The translations under genes were made by a program, and so were the position numbers. From Rhizobium leguminosarum bv. viciae USDA 2370 (GTDB taxonomy: Bacteria > Pseudomonadota > Alphaproteobacteria > Rhizobiales > Rhizobiaceae), in NCBI RefSeq assembly GCF_002008365.1, contig NZ_MRDL01000059.1:186001-250000 (forward strand): a DNA stretch of 64,000 bases, in the 5' to 3' direction. Numbering within the stretch: position 1 is the first letter of the stretch; every line of letters starts with the position of its first letter. Of the stretch, positions 1 to 9,214 are shown in pieces. The notes under the pieces are model-generated. The model made no database searches and was not told where the DNA came from. It saw nothing but the letters and a program-made list of their open reading frames with translations.

Positions 1-133
1 TGTAGTTGAAACCATAGTCATCGAGGGCGCGTGCGTACCGCTCCAGGAAACGAGGATCCGCAGGCGCGTCGGGAATGGGGTTGAGGTCGTTCGACGCGTT
101 GGGAAAGCTTACGCTAATGAATTCCGCGGACAT
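1..133 (-). CDS. LLM-class flavin-dependent monooxygenase, N-terminal fragment (cut by window edge)
   Basis: Only the first 44 codons are inside the window. The gene starts at the ATG at 133 and runs off at base 1. The visible N-terminus contains NDLNPIPDAPADPRFLERYA and then LDDYGFNY, which resembles the start of luciferase-like (SsuD/NtaA type) FMN-dependent monooxygenases, where the first strand is followed by a segment describing the aldehyde or sulfonate pocket. These enzymes use FMNH2 and O2 to oxidise sulfonates, sulfones or nitrilo compounds. A second LLM enzyme lies 200 bp away in the same direction, and the gene has its own copy of a repeated 37-bp upstream element (194-230). The family call rests on a short stretch and is an inference. 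Confidence 0.6.
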   Translation of the reverse strand, partial: MSAEFISVSFPNASNDLNPIPDAPADPRFLERYARALDDYGFNY

Positions 134-193
134 GTGAGCTCCTTCAGGTTGCAGACCATTGCATTGACGTTAAGGCGCGGCAGCGCCGCGAGG

Positions 194-230
194 AAGACAG
201 GTCATTCTCTTTCTATCGATTTTATAGAAA
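194..230 (-). promoter_or_regulatory. Repeated 37-bp upstream element, copy A
   Basis: Contains the perfect dyad TTTCTAT-N7-ATAGAAA (210-230) next to a conserved block AAGACAGGTCATTCTC (194-209). Copies B (6735-6771) and C (13182-13218) have the same layout, the same orientation and similar distances from a minus-strand start codon; here the gap to the ATG at 133 is 60 bp. Probably an activator or repressor site overlapping the promoter. The binding protein is unknown. Confidence 0.7.
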
Positions 231-335
231 ATATTCGCTATCGCGGCGGATGGAGTAGGACCCGCTCCCGGCCATGGCGTTGACACTTGATGTCTTCAAC
301 TGTCCTGGCATCGAGCCGTGTAGCCTGTGCATGGG

Positions 336-1418
336 TTACGAGGCAGGTGACCAGCCAAGTCCTGGAGCGACTGTCTCGGCCAGATCGGTCAGCAACCGTA
401 TATTCTCGGCGAGGCCGAAGGCGGGAGGCAGGAAGAGCACGACCTCGTCTGCGGCTGCGAGGCCCGGGTCGTTGAGCACTGCCTCAATCACTTGATCGGG
501 CGTGCCTTGGAAGACAGGTGAAATCTGAGCGCCGGCTGGTTGGCTGGCGGGCGCGAGGGCACCTTTGGGACGCGACGCGGCAATTCCGATGGTGCGACGC
601 TCGAGGTCATAGGCAGCATATTTCTCTCGAAGTTCGGCGGTGGTCCCGACCAGGATGGAGGCGGCGACTGCGACCGATGGCGGCTCCGTTCCCCAGGTCG
701 TGCGCCAGGTGGCGCGGAACGCCTCGATAATGCGAGCCTGATACTGCCCGAAAGTCTCGCCCTCGGCATGGTCGTGCTGCACGGTTCCCGAGATAAGCCC
801 GATCCCGAGCTCGGCCGCCTGCACCGCCGAGTTCAGGCTGGCTGACCCTTGTCGAATGCGCGAGCGCAGGGTCGGGCTATGCGGCGTTACGCGCAATTCG
901 GCGCCTTGCGGGGCACCCTGGCCCGGCGAAACGACCGTATGGAGGACTTCGCCTGCGATCGCTGAGAGGAAGCGCGCCTGGCGCCGTTTCGCTTCCGTGC
1001 GAGCGTCGGTGTCGACTGCACCGAACACAGCGTCGAAGGCCGCGTTGGCACCAGTCGAGATGGCCAGCTCCAGCCGGCCATCGATGAGCAAGTCTGTCGT
1101 ACCGGCCGCTTCGGCGAGCAGGATCGGGTCCTGATAGCGCATTGGGATGACCGCCGATCCCAGGTTGATGCGCTTGGTGTGCTGACCGGCCGCGGCAAAG
1201 AACGGAAGCGGCGAGGAGAGGTAATGGTCGAAGTGTCGCTGATAGGCCCATCCCGACTGGTAACCCAGCCGCTCGGCTTCCTTGAATAGTTCGATCCCGT
1301 CGCGCAGACCTTGCGCCGGTCCGGCCTCGTCATTGAACGATACCCGGGTGTTGAAGCCAAGCCGCTGCTTTGGTCGGAACGACGCGGGCTGAGGATTTAC
1401 AGTCGCAGCGATGGTCAT
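336..1418 (-). CDS. LLM-class flavin-dependent oxidoreductase
   Basis: A 360-residue luciferase-like monooxygenase. The N-terminal beta strand LGFNTRVSF (about residues 20-28), the segment INLGSAVIPMRYQDPILLAEAAGTTD split over residues 85-110, and DGRLELAISTGAN follow the TIM-barrel FMN pattern of the family. It would act in the cytoplasm with an FMN reductase on an imported substrate. It is the last gene of the SBP-permease-permease-ATPase operon, and its ATG overlaps the stop of the ATPase by 4 bp (ATGA, 1415-1418), so it is translationally coupled to the transporter. That coupling suggests the transported compound is its substrate or a precursor. Substrate unknown; sulfur or nitrogen heteroatom chemistry is a guess from the family. 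Confidence 0.85.
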   Translation of the reverse strand: MTIAATVNPQPASFRPKQRLGFNTRVSFNDEAGPAQGLRDGIELFKEAERLGYQSGWAYQRHFDHYLSSPLPFFAAAGQHTKRINLGSAVIPMRYQDPILLAEAAGTTDLLIDGRLELAISTGANAAFDAVFGAVDTDARTEAKRRQARFLSAIAGEVLHTVVSPGQGAPQGAELRVTPHSPTLRSRIRQGSASLNSAVQAAELGIGLISGTVQHDHAEGETFGQYQARIIEAFRATWRTTWGTEPPSVAVAASILVGTTAELREKYAAYDLERRTIGIAASRPKGALAPASQPAGAQISPVFQGTPDQVIEAVLNDPGLAAADEVVLFLPPAFGLAENIRLLTDLAETVAPGLGWSPAS

Positions 1419-3145
1419 GCGATCTTTTCCTCGTTGAAGATCCGCCGAGGTTGCGGGTGTGGTGCACGGGCGATACCAGCGGCGCCCGATGGGATCGATT
1501 CCAGCAGCGACCGAGTATAGGGCTGCTGGGGGTTTCCGAAGATGTCGGTGACGCTCCCATGTTCGACGATGCGCCCGCGCTGCATCACCGAGACGGTGTG
1601 CGCGAGTTGGCGCACCAGAGCCAGATCGTGGGAGACGAATACATAGGTCAGGCCAAGCCTGGCTTGCAGCGAAAGCAGCACCTCGACGATGTCGGCCTGA
1701 ACGCTGACGTCGAGCGCGGAGGTCGGCTCGTCGAGCACGATCACATCAGGCTTGAGGACCAGAGACCTCGCGATGGCCACGCGCTGGCGCTGTCCACCTG
1801 ACAAGGCTTCCGGCTTACGCAAGAGCAGGTGCTCGCCGAGCCCGACATTGGTCAGCGCTTCGCGGACCCGCGCGGAGCGCTCCTCGCGGGTTCCGATCTT
1901 GAACTGGTCGAGCGGTTCTCGTACCAGCTGCTCGACTTTCCAGGTCGGGTCCAGTGACGTGAACGGGTTCTGGTAGACGAGCTGCAGGTGGCGCCATACC
2001 GCGCGCAGCGACTCGGGCGAACGACCGTTGAGCTGCTCGCCGGCGACCGCAATGTTCCCGATGTCGGGTTGTTCGAGCCCAAGCAGCAGCCGGATTGCCG
2101 TCGTCTTGCCAGAACCGGATTCGCCGACCAGCGCGTGCGTGGTGCCAGCCTGGACGGCAAACGACACGTCGTTGACGGCCGTCAGAACCTTGCCGTCGAC
2201 CGTGAAAGTCTTCGTGACGCCGCTAACCTCGATCTTCGGTGCCTTGTCGGTCTTGGTCCCGAGGAGACGGAAGGCGGGGTCTCGTAGCTTACGGTAACGA
2301 TCGGGGTTGAGGGCTGGGACGTCGGCATGCAACTTCCTAGCGTATGCCGAAGCGGGCGCGGAGAAGACAGCCGTGGTGCTGCCGGCTTCCTGGACGATGC
2401 CGTCCTTGAGCACCACCAGAGAGTCCGCCCGCTCGGCGGCGATCGCCAGATCGTGGGTGATGAGGAGCAGGCTGATATCCAGTTCGTGCTGCAACTTGGA
2501 AAGCAAGTCGAGGATGCGTTTCTGGATCGTGACGTCGAGCGCTGACGTCGGCTCGTCTGCGACCAGCAGCAACGGCCGGGGGAGGACAGCAAGGCCGATC
2601 AGCACGCGCTGCAGCATGCCGCCGGACAGCTGGTGCGGGTAAGAGTCATAGACCCGCTGGGGGTTGTCGAGGCCGACCTGGGCGAAGGTCTCCAGGATGA
2701 GCGCCTTGCGGATTGCCTTATTGGGCTCGTCGACGAGTGCTGCCGCCTCCATCGCCTGGGCGCCGATCGTCCGCACCGGGTTGAGCGAGTTGCCGGGGTC
2801 CTGCGGGACAAACCCGATCGCACGTCCCCGCAAGGGCCGGAAACGACGCTCCGAGAGGCCCAATACCTCCTGGCCGTCGAACTCGACGCGGCCGTTAGCG
2901 CGTCCACCAGTGGCGAGCAGTCGCAACACCGCGCGGGCGATGGTCGACTTGCCCGAGCCCGACTCTCCGATGAGGGCGAGGCTCTTGCCGCGGCCGAGTT
3001 CAAACCCAACGTCGCTGACGACTTGCTGCGGTCCGTAGGAAACCGACAGCCCATCGATCCGGAGCAGGGGGGACGATCGCCGGAGCGCCGCCCCGGTGAC
3101 GTCAGTACGGGCGAAAAGCTCAGTCAGTCTGTCTTGCGAAGCCAT
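1415..3145 (-). CDS. Dipeptide/oligopeptide-type ABC transporter, fused double ATP-binding protein
   Basis: A 576-residue protein with two complete ABC ATPase domains, like DppD-DppF fused in one chain. The first domain has Walker A GESGSGKST at residues 60-68, signature LSGGMLQRV and Walker B LLLVADEPTSALD. The second has Walker A GESGSGKTT near residue 340, signature LSGGQRQRVAIARSL and VIVLDEPTSALD. The reading frame is open upstream to 3622, but that part is antisense-like shadow of the permease gene; the ATG at 3145 gives the normal N-terminus and overlaps the permease stop by 22 bp. It energises import by the two permeases encoded just upstream. Fused double ATPases are common in rhizobial peptide/opine/nickel family transporters, so the family does not fix the substrate. 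Confidence 0.93.
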   Translation of the reverse strand: MASQDRLTELFARTDVTGAALRRSSPLLRIDGLSVSYGPQQVVSDVGFELGRGKSLALIGESGSGKSTIARAVLRLLATGGRANGRVEFDGQEVLGLSERRFRPLRGRAIGFVPQDPGNSLNPVRTIGAQAMEAAALVDEPNKAIRKALILETFAQVGLDNPQRVYDSYPHQLSGGMLQRVLIGLAVLPRPLLLVADEPTSALDVTIQKRILDLLSKLQHELDISLLLITHDLAIAAERADSLVVLKDGIVQEAGSTTAVFSAPASAYARKLHADVPALNPDRYRKLRDPAFRLLGTKTDKAPKIEVSGVTKTFTVDGKVLTAVNDVSFAVQAGTTHALVGESGSGKTTAIRLLLGLEQPDIGNIAVAGEQLNGRSPESLRAVWRHLQLVYQNPFTSLDPTWKVEQLVREPLDQFKIGTREERSARVREALTNVGLGEHLLLRKPEALSGGQRQRVAIARSLVLKPDVIVLDEPTSALDVSVQADIVEVLLSLQARLGLTYVFVSHDLALVRQLAHTVSVMQRGRIVEHGSVTDIFGNPQQPYTRSLLESIPSGAAGIARAPHPQPRRIFNEEKIA

Positions 3146-3972
3146 CGGCTGATCCTGTTCACGGAGAGGACGGTTGCGATCGTGACGAATGCGGGCGCGT
3201 AAACCAGCCACGGCCATTTGAGGTAGTCCTTGCCGATCGAGATCAGCAGGCCCCAGTCGGAGGCCGGTGGAGGGTCGCCGTAGCCGAGGAAAGCGAGACT
3301 GGCGATCACCAGGATTGAGTCGCCGAACTGCAGCACTGCAAGCGGTAGCACCGAGCGCGAGGCGTTCGGCAGCACGTGGCGCCAAAGGATGTGCCAGCGC
3401 GATCCACCCAGTAGAAAGGAAGACTCGACGAATGTCGCTTGCCGGGTCTTGATGACCTCCGAGCGCATCACCCGGGCGAAGAGGGCCACCGCCGAGACGC
3501 CGGTTGCGATGGCGGCGTTCGTGGTGTCGAAGCCGATCGCCGTGACGACGATGACGGCCAGCAGGAATTTTGGAATCGCAAGCAGCACGTCGACCAGGCG
3601 CGCAAACAGAGTATCCACCCACCCGCCGAAGAAGCCGGCCAGCAGGCCGATGAGGCCACCGGCGAAAACGCCGATGACGACGGCGATCAGCGCGCTGGCG
3701 ACCGAGGAGGCTGTGCCATAGACCACACGGGTATAAAGGTCGCGGCCGAGGTGATCGGTGCCGAACCAGTGCGCTGCACTTGGGCCCAGCAGCTTTTGAG
3801 AGGGAACGCCGTTGACCGGGTCATAGCTCGTGAACAGGCTTGGGGCGAGAGACCAGGCGATCGCCAGCGCGACGATTGCGAAAGAGAGCGCGACGACCGG
3901 CGGCACGCGCAGCGCCGTCAGCCGCCCGATCGCGGTGATGCGCGAGGTAGAGTGGGTGGAGGCGAGGGTCAT
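3124..3972 (-). CDS. ABC transporter permease, DppC-like
   Basis: A 282-residue inner-membrane protein with an N-terminal transmembrane helix (VVALSFAIVALAIAWSLA) followed by the loop SAAHWFGTDHLGRDLYTRVV, the hallmark of DppC/OppC permeases, and four further hydrophobic helices. The EAA-type coupling loop appears as SSFLLGGSRWHILWRHVLPN. It forms the channel with the DppB-like partner encoded upstream, whose stop overlaps this start codon by 4 bp (3969-3972). The 3' end overlaps the ATPase start. Specificity cannot be read from the permease. Confidence 0.93.
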   Translation of the reverse strand: MTLASTHSTSRITAIGRLTALRVPPVVALSFAIVALAIAWSLAPSLFTSYDPVNGVPSQKLLGPSAAHWFGTDHLGRDLYTRVVYGTASSVASALIAVVIGVFAGGLIGLLAGFFGGWVDTLFARLVDVLLAIPKFLLAVIVVTAIGFDTTNAAIATGVSAVALFARVMRSEVIKTRQATFVESSFLLGGSRWHILWRHVLPNASRSVLPLAVLQFGDSILVIASLAFLGYGDPPPASDWGLLISIGKDYLKWPWLVYAPAFVTIATVLSVNRISRWLRKTD

Positions 3973-4979
3973 GAGGTCACCACCTTGGAAATGCCGGCGG
4001 AACCTTCGTCGGCTGTGGTTGGACGACGCTCGGGCGTGCCAAGCAGTTTTACGCGCGGGTCGAGCAGCGGGTAGGCAAGGTCGGCGATCAGGTTGACGAC
4101 CACGAAGACCACCGCTGCCAGAGAGACGACCGCCTGAAGCACGGGCAGGTCCTGAGTGCTCACCGACCGCTGCACCAGGCTGCCAAGACCGGTGCGTCCG
4201 AATACCGTCTCGGTGATCAGCGAGCCGCCGAGCAGTTCGCCGATGGTAAGCGCAATGACGGTAATGACCGGGAGCGAAGACGGCTTGAGCAGGTGCTTGG
4301 CGAACAGGCGCATTTGCCCGAGCCCGCGGCCCCGCGCGACGGCGGCGTATTCCTGGCCGGACTCATGATCGAGGTTGGCGATGAGCACTTCGGCGATTTG
4401 CGCGGAGATCGGGATGCCGAGCGCGATGGCTGCGAAAAGGGTCGCCCAGAAGCTGTCGGGCTCGATCACGCGGAAGACGCCGAGCTGGAAACCGAAGAGG
4501 TGGATCAGCACCAGGCCGATCACGAAGTTGGGCACCGACAGGAACAATGACGGGAAGCCCCGCAGCAAGCCTTGGCCAAAGTGTTTTGGAAGAAACTGCG
4601 TGCCATAGGCGATCACCGCCGCGAGCAGCAGCGCGACGACGAGGCCTGCAGAAGCAAGGATCAACGTCGATGGCAGCACCTCGGCGATCAGCGTCGCGAC
4701 GGGCCGGTTGGTCCGCATCGACAGGCCGAGATCGCCGGTCACGAAGCCGGAAAAGGATGTCCACAACTGGACCGGGATCGGCTTATCCAGGCCCTGGGCG
4801 GCGATGATCTCCTTGATCTCATCCGGTGTGAACCCATTCTGGGGGTTGTTCAGGACATTGGTGATCGGGTCGCCGGGCAGGATGCTTACGACGACGAAGG
4901 TGAAGACATAGGCCAGCAGGATCACGACGATCGCCTGTACGAGGCGTTTTGCGGCGTAGTTTAGGTAGGCTTTGCTCAT
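3969..4979 (-). CDS. ABC transporter permease, DppB-like
   Basis: A 336-residue membrane protein. Residues near 1-30 form the first helix (VVILLAYVFTFVVVSILPGDP, a typical DppB/OppB opening ending in the PGDP turn), and the EAA loop reads EYAAVARGRGLGQMRLFAKH. About six transmembrane segments are visible. It is the second gene of the operon after the binding protein, with 37 bp between them, and pairs with the DppC-like permease through an ATGA overlap. Part of a peptide/opine-type uptake system in the inner membrane. Confidence 0.93.
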   Translation of the reverse strand: MSKAYLNYAAKRLVQAIVVILLAYVFTFVVVSILPGDPITNVLNNPQNGFTPDEIKEIIAAQGLDKPIPVQLWTSFSGFVTGDLGLSMRTNRPVATLIAEVLPSTLILASAGLVVALLLAAVIAYGTQFLPKHFGQGLLRGFPSLFLSVPNFVIGLVLIHLFGFQLGVFRVIEPDSFWATLFAAIALGIPISAQIAEVLIANLDHESGQEYAAVARGRGLGQMRLFAKHLLKPSSLPVITVIALTIGELLGGSLITETVFGRTGLGSLVQRSVSTQDLPVLQAVVSLAAVVFVVVNLIADLAYPLLDPRVKLLGTPERRPTTADEGSAGISKVVTS

Positions 4980-5016
4980 GCCGTCACCTTCTTACGTTGC
5001 TCGGTTGAATTGCGGG

Positions 5017-6666
5017 TTATTCGCTTTTCGAGGCCGTGTAGTAGCTGGCATAGGCGACGCCGTTATAGACTTCGCCCTTGAGCTTCGGGGATTGGACGTA
5101 GATCCGCTGGACGATTTGCGTGCGCGGGATGAAGTAGCCCTGATCGAGAATGTACTTCTGCAGTTCGTCGAGGAGCGGTTTGCGGCCTTCGATGGAACCG
5201 GCGCTGGCGATCTTGTCGCGGAGTTCGTTGAGCGTCTTGTCGCTCTCGTCGAGGGCGAACCAGTTCTCGCCGTTGTTGGCGTTCGTCAGGATACTGGCGA
5301 CGGTGCCGGCGTCGATGAAGCTGCGCGTCACCTCATAGGCCGGCACGGCCGGACCGCCGTATTTGACCTTTTGGCCGAAGGTGACGACATCGTAGGCACG
5401 GATAGCGACTTTCCAGCCGATCTTGCCGAGTTGCTGGGCGATGAGTTCGTCGACCGATTTCGAGGTTGCGAGGTAGGGGTTGGAATGCAGCGTCAGCACG
5501 AGCGGCTGGCCGTTCTTGGTGCGGATGCCGTCTGCGCCCTTGACCCAACCCGCCTCGTCGAGAAGCTTCTCGGCCTTGTCGGGGTTGTAGGCCAAAAGCG
5601 CACTTTGATCGGTCGCTCCCGGCACGTTGCTCTGGATGAAGGACGTCGCGAGCTTCCAGTCGGGTGTGTAGACGGTGTCGATGATCTCCTGGCGGTTGAT
5701 GCCGGCCTGCAGGGCCTGGCGGACTTTCACGTCGTCATATGGTGCAAGCTTGGTGTTGATTGCCCAACCATTCACGAAGCCGAGATAGCGCGGTGTCGCG
5801 GTGGTGAAGCCCTCTGCCTTCAAAGACTCCAGCTCCTGCGGCGAGGCGTTGTAGGCGACGTCGGCCTGGCCGGACTGGACAGCGGCCACGCGCAGCGAGG
5901 GCTCGGACACCAGCTTGTAGGTGATCGTGTCGAGATAGGCCGGACCAGTATGACCGACTGCCGCAGGCCCCCAGTTGTAGTCCTTGCGCTTGACCAGCTT
6001 GACGAAGTCGCCCTCCTTCCAGGAGTCGACCACGTAGGGGCCGCTGCCGGAGGTCTTACTGAGGTCGGCCTGCTGGGCTGCGGGCTGAGCGAGGGTCTTC
6101 GGGGAGATGAGGATCGAGCCGTGATAGCCGAGGGTCGGGATGAAGCCGAGCGTCGGCGCCTTGAAGAAGACCTTCACTGTGGTCGCGTCCACCGCCTCGG
6201 CGTGGTCATAGGTCTTCGGGAAGAGACCAATCGGGTTGATGCCTTCGCTCTTGCGGCCGGCGTACCAGATGTCGAGATTGGCGACGACGGCCGACGCATC
6301 GAGCGCGGTGCCGTCGGAGAAAGTGACGCCGCTCTTCAGGTGCAGGGTGAACTCGGTGGCCTTGTCGTTCTGCTCCCAGCGTTCGGCGATCCAGGGGCTG
6401 ACCTTGCCGTCAGCATCTACGTAAAGGAGCTTATCGGTCACATGGCCCCAGATGTGGCCCTGGAAGCTGGAAATGGCGCTGTTGTTCGGGATCCAGGTAT
6501 CACCCAGCGAGTCGATCAGGAAGGTGATGTCACCGCCGTTGTGTGGGCTATCGGCACTCAGAGCCGGATTGAACTCAGCCGTTACCACCAAGGCGGCGAT
6601 TGCCAACGCAGAGGTGGCGATCAGCAGACGCCGGGAAAGGGAGAACGGGGAAGAGCGTTCGATCAT
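5017..6666 (-). CDS. ABC transporter substrate-binding protein, SBP_bac_5 family
   Basis: A 549-residue periplasmic binding protein. An N-terminal signal peptide with arginines and a hydrophobic core (LLIATSALAIAALVVTA) precedes the mature domain, which starts around residue 38. Family features are ITFLIDSLGDTWIPNNSA, FTLHLKSGVTFSDGTALDAS and the repeated VDSWKEGDFV region. It is the first gene of a five-gene operon and would deliver ligand to the two permeases. The promoter region carries copy B of the shared element (6735-6771), 68 bp before the ATG. SBP_bac_5 proteins bind peptides, opines, nickel chelates and sulfur compounds such as glutathione, so the ligand is open. Confidence 0.93.
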   Translation of the reverse strand: MIERSSPFSLSRRLLIATSALAIAALVVTAEFNPALSADSPHNGGDITFLIDSLGDTWIPNNSAISSFQGHIWGHVTDKLLYVDADGKVSPWIAERWEQNDKATEFTLHLKSGVTFSDGTALDASAVVANLDIWYAGRKSEGINPIGLFPKTYDHAEAVDATTVKVFFKAPTLGFIPTLGYHGSILISPKTLAQPAAQQADLSKTSGSGPYVVDSWKEGDFVKLVKRKDYNWGPAAVGHTGPAYLDTITYKLVSEPSLRVAAVQSGQADVAYNASPQELESLKAEGFTTATPRYLGFVNGWAINTKLAPYDDVKVRQALQAGINRQEIIDTVYTPDWKLATSFIQSNVPGATDQSALLAYNPDKAEKLLDEAGWVKGADGIRTKNGQPLVLTLHSNPYLATSKSVDELIAQQLGKIGWKVAIRAYDVVTFGQKVKYGGPAVPAYEVTRSFIDAGTVASILTNANNGENWFALDESDKTLNELRDKIASAGSIEGRKPLLDELQKYILDQGYFIPRTQIVQRIYVQSPKLKGEVYNGVAYASYYTASKSE

Positions 6667-6734
6667 AATGCGGTCCTGTATTGTTTGCCAAGTAGATCAC
6701 GACGCATAGCCTAAGCAGGGCAACAGGAGGGAGA

Positions 6735-6771
6735 AAGACCAGTTGTTCTTTTTCTACTAATTTTATGGATT
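6735..6771 (-). promoter_or_regulatory. Repeated 37-bp upstream element, copy B
   Basis: The least perfect copy. The left arm TTTCTAC and an AT-rich 7-base spacer (TAATTTT) are kept, while the right arm has decayed to ATGGATT. The flanking block reads AAGACCAGTTGTTCTT. It lies 68 bp upstream of the binding-protein ATG and matches copies A and C in orientation. Confidence 0.65.
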
Positions 6772-6850
6772 ATTTTGTTCGGTTTCTGGGTGTGTGAGGA
6801 TCAGCTTTTCCGGGCTCAGTGCATCCTTCGCCGTGGTTGGTGACGCCGAT

Positions 6851-9184
6851 CTACTGGTTGCCGGCCCTCGTGCTGGACCTCTCAGCCTCGTCAAAGAACG
6901 TCATCCCCTCGAATATCCGCACCGGAGGCAGTTCGCCGACGAACCGCTCTGCGTCCACCCTGGTAAGCTGTCCGGTCGAGCCCTGGGCCAATTGCGAGGT
7001 TCCGACATCACGGGTGAGGATGTTCGGGTTGCCGTGAACGCACATCGATTTGTCGGAGGCCGCATTGTCGGGTTCGAACCACGCACCCGTTGCAAGCTGC
7101 ATCACGCTCTTTCGGACGTCCTCGCTGATCACCGCGGCTGCAAGGCAACTGCCGCGGGCGTTGAACAGCCTCACAATGTCGCCATCGGAAATGCCGCGTT
7201 CGGCCGCGTCAGCCGGGTTTATACGAACCGGTTCCCGCCCCTTTATCTTGGTGGAGCGGCTGAAATCGCCATAGTCCAGCTGGCTATGCAGCCGCTGATG
7301 CGGCTGGTTGCAGACCAGGTGGAGCGGGAAGCGGCTTTTATCGTCCTCCGCCTCCGCCCTTGGCGGATACCATCGCGGATGGCCGCGGCAATCATCGTAA
7401 CCGAAGCTTTCGATCCTCTGCGAAAAGATCTCGATCTTCCCGGATGGCGTTTGAAGTGGAGATGCAAACGGATCATGGCGAAAGGCACGCGCCGGTCCGC
7501 CATCGTCGGGTTTGAGCGGCAGGCGCATCTCTCCGCGTTCCCAGAACGTCTCGAAGTCGGGAGCTTCGTGTCCACCGGCTACGAGCGCCTTGCGCGTTGT
7601 TTCGAAAAGGAAGGTTAGCCATTCCCGGCTGGTCCGGTTTTCGGTGAACTCTTCGAATTTGCCGAGACGGCGCGCGATCTCAGAGAAGATTTCATAATCG
7701 TCCCGTGCTTCGCCGACCGGCTCGATCAGCTTCTTCATGGCGACCATCAGCGGATCGCGGTCCGCCGCCCCGATATCGTCACGCTCGAGCGTGGTCGTCG
7801 CCGGCAGCACGATATCGGCGTGGCGCGCAGACGACGTCCAGGCCGTCTCATGCACGATGATGGTCTCCGGTTTCTTGAATGCCGCCCGCAGCCTGTTGAG
7901 ATCCTGATGGTGATGGAACGGGTTGCCTCCCGCCCAATAGACGAGGCGGATATCGGGATAACGCATCGCGTGGCCGTTGTAGTTGTACTCGTGGCCCGGA
8001 TTGAGCAGCATGTCGGCGATACGCGCGACGGGAATGAAATCCGACACGGCATTCTTGAATTGGCTGAGCGTCGGCAGTGGGACGGCGAGCTGGTGTTTGC
8101 CGATGTTGCCCAACGCACCAAGGGAATAGGAATAGCCGCCGCCATCCAGCCCAATCTGCCCGAGCATTGCGGCGAGCACGATGCCCATCCAGACCGGCTG
8201 CTCGCCATGGTCGGCACGTTGCAGGGAATGGCTGACGGTGATCAACGTCCTGGCGCGCGCCATGGAAAGCGCGAGGGTCTTTATGGCATCGACGCCGATG
8301 CCGCAAATGTGGGACGCCCAATCCGGGCTTTTTTCGACACCATCGATCCGGCCAAGCAGGTAGTCTTCAAAACGTTCATAGCCGACCGTATATCGGTCGA
8401 GAAATTGGCGGTCGTGCAATCCCTCGCTGACGAGCACATGCGCGAGGCCGAGCATCAGCGCGATGTCGGTGCCAGGTAAGATGGGCAGCCATTCGGCATT
8501 CACCTCAGGAGGAAAATCGTCTTTCAGGGGGCTGACGAGGACAAAACGCGCACCTCGCGCGTGCGCGCCGTTCAGCGTCCGCGGCACGATATGCGCGCTG
8601 ATGCCGCCGCCATGCACATCGGTGTTCTTGATCGCCATCCCGCCAAAGGCGACGACCAGCTCGCTGCTCCGTTCGATGGCATCCCAGGTGACGCTCTTGC
8701 GGTCGAAATGATCGTATGGTCCCAACACGTGCGGGAGGATGACCATTGCCGCACCGGAGCTGTAGGTGTTGACGGAACCGACGTAACCACCCAGCACGTT
8801 GAGAAACCGGTGGATCTGGCTTTGTGCATGATGGAACCGTCCGGCACTAGCCCATCCGTAGGATCCTCCGAACACGGCTTCCGGGCCAAAGTTTCCGTAA
8901 ACGCGCTGCAGCTCTTTTGCGACGAAGTCGGCTGCGCGCGGCCAACTGACCTCGACATAGTCGTCGGCCCCGCGATTCTGCGCGTGACCCGGCGCGCCTT
9001 CGAGCCAGCCGCGCCTGATCGCCGGCCGCCTGATGCGCATAGGGCTATGGGCGATCGCCGGAATGTTGCCCAGCAATGGCGACGGATGCGGATCGCCCGG
9101 ATGAGGCCGGACCTCAAGACCTCCGTTTTCGTATCGGCCTGAAAACGCCCCCCAATGGGAACTGTGGGTCTTGAAGCTATTCAT
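6851..9184 (-). CDS. Molybdopterin-dependent oxidoreductase, BisC-like (biotin/methionine sulfoxide reductase type)
   Basis: A 777-residue enzyme of the DMSO-reductase family. The motif GGSYGWASAGRFHHAQ at residues 106-121 is the signature of BisC/TorA/DorA enzymes, where a serine ligates molybdenum; S113 is the likely ligand. Later MGD-binding stretches include YWAGGNPFHHHQDLNRL, ADIVLPATTTLERDD and the C-terminal CNQPHQRLHSQLD. There is no N-terminal Fe-S cysteine cluster and no Tat signal, so it should be cytoplasmic like BisC, reducing sulfoxides or N-oxides of small molecules. It is the last gene of a run with an FAD oxidase 30 bp upstream and fits a sulfur-scavenging role. The true substrate is not known. 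Confidence 0.88.
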   Translation of the reverse strand: MNSFKTHSSHWGAFSGRYENGGLEVRPHPGDPHPSPLLGNIPAIAHSPMRIRRPAIRRGWLEGAPGHAQNRGADDYVEVSWPRAADFVAKELQRVYGNFGPEAVFGGSYGWASAGRFHHAQSQIHRFLNVLGGYVGSVNTYSSGAAMVILPHVLGPYDHFDRKSVTWDAIERSSELVVAFGGMAIKNTDVHGGGISAHIVPRTLNGAHARGARFVLVSPLKDDFPPEVNAEWLPILPGTDIALMLGLAHVLVSEGLHDRQFLDRYTVGYERFEDYLLGRIDGVEKSPDWASHICGIGVDAIKTLALSMARARTLITVSHSLQRADHGEQPVWMGIVLAAMLGQIGLDGGGYSYSLGALGNIGKHQLAVPLPTLSQFKNAVSDFIPVARIADMLLNPGHEYNYNGHAMRYPDIRLVYWAGGNPFHHHQDLNRLRAAFKKPETIIVHETAWTSSARHADIVLPATTTLERDDIGAADRDPLMVAMKKLIEPVGEARDDYEIFSEIARRLGKFEEFTENRTSREWLTFLFETTRKALVAGGHEAPDFETFWERGEMRLPLKPDDGGPARAFRHDPFASPLQTPSGKIEIFSQRIESFGYDDCRGHPRWYPPRAEAEDDKSRFPLHLVCNQPHQRLHSQLDYGDFSRSTKIKGREPVRINPADAAERGISDGDIVRLFNARGSCLAAAVISEDVRKSVMQLATGAWFEPDNAASDKSMCVHGNPNILTRDVGTSQLAQGSTGQLTRVDAERFVGELPPVRIFEGMTFFDEAERSSTRAGNQ

Positions 9185-9214
9185 TTGACAGTGCCCTCGG
9201 CAATCAAGCCGTTA

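Noticed and set aside
4972..6714. A 580-codon plus-strand frame opposite the SBP_bac_5 gene
   Set aside because: High-GC antisense artefact; the minus strand encodes a full binding protein with signal peptide.
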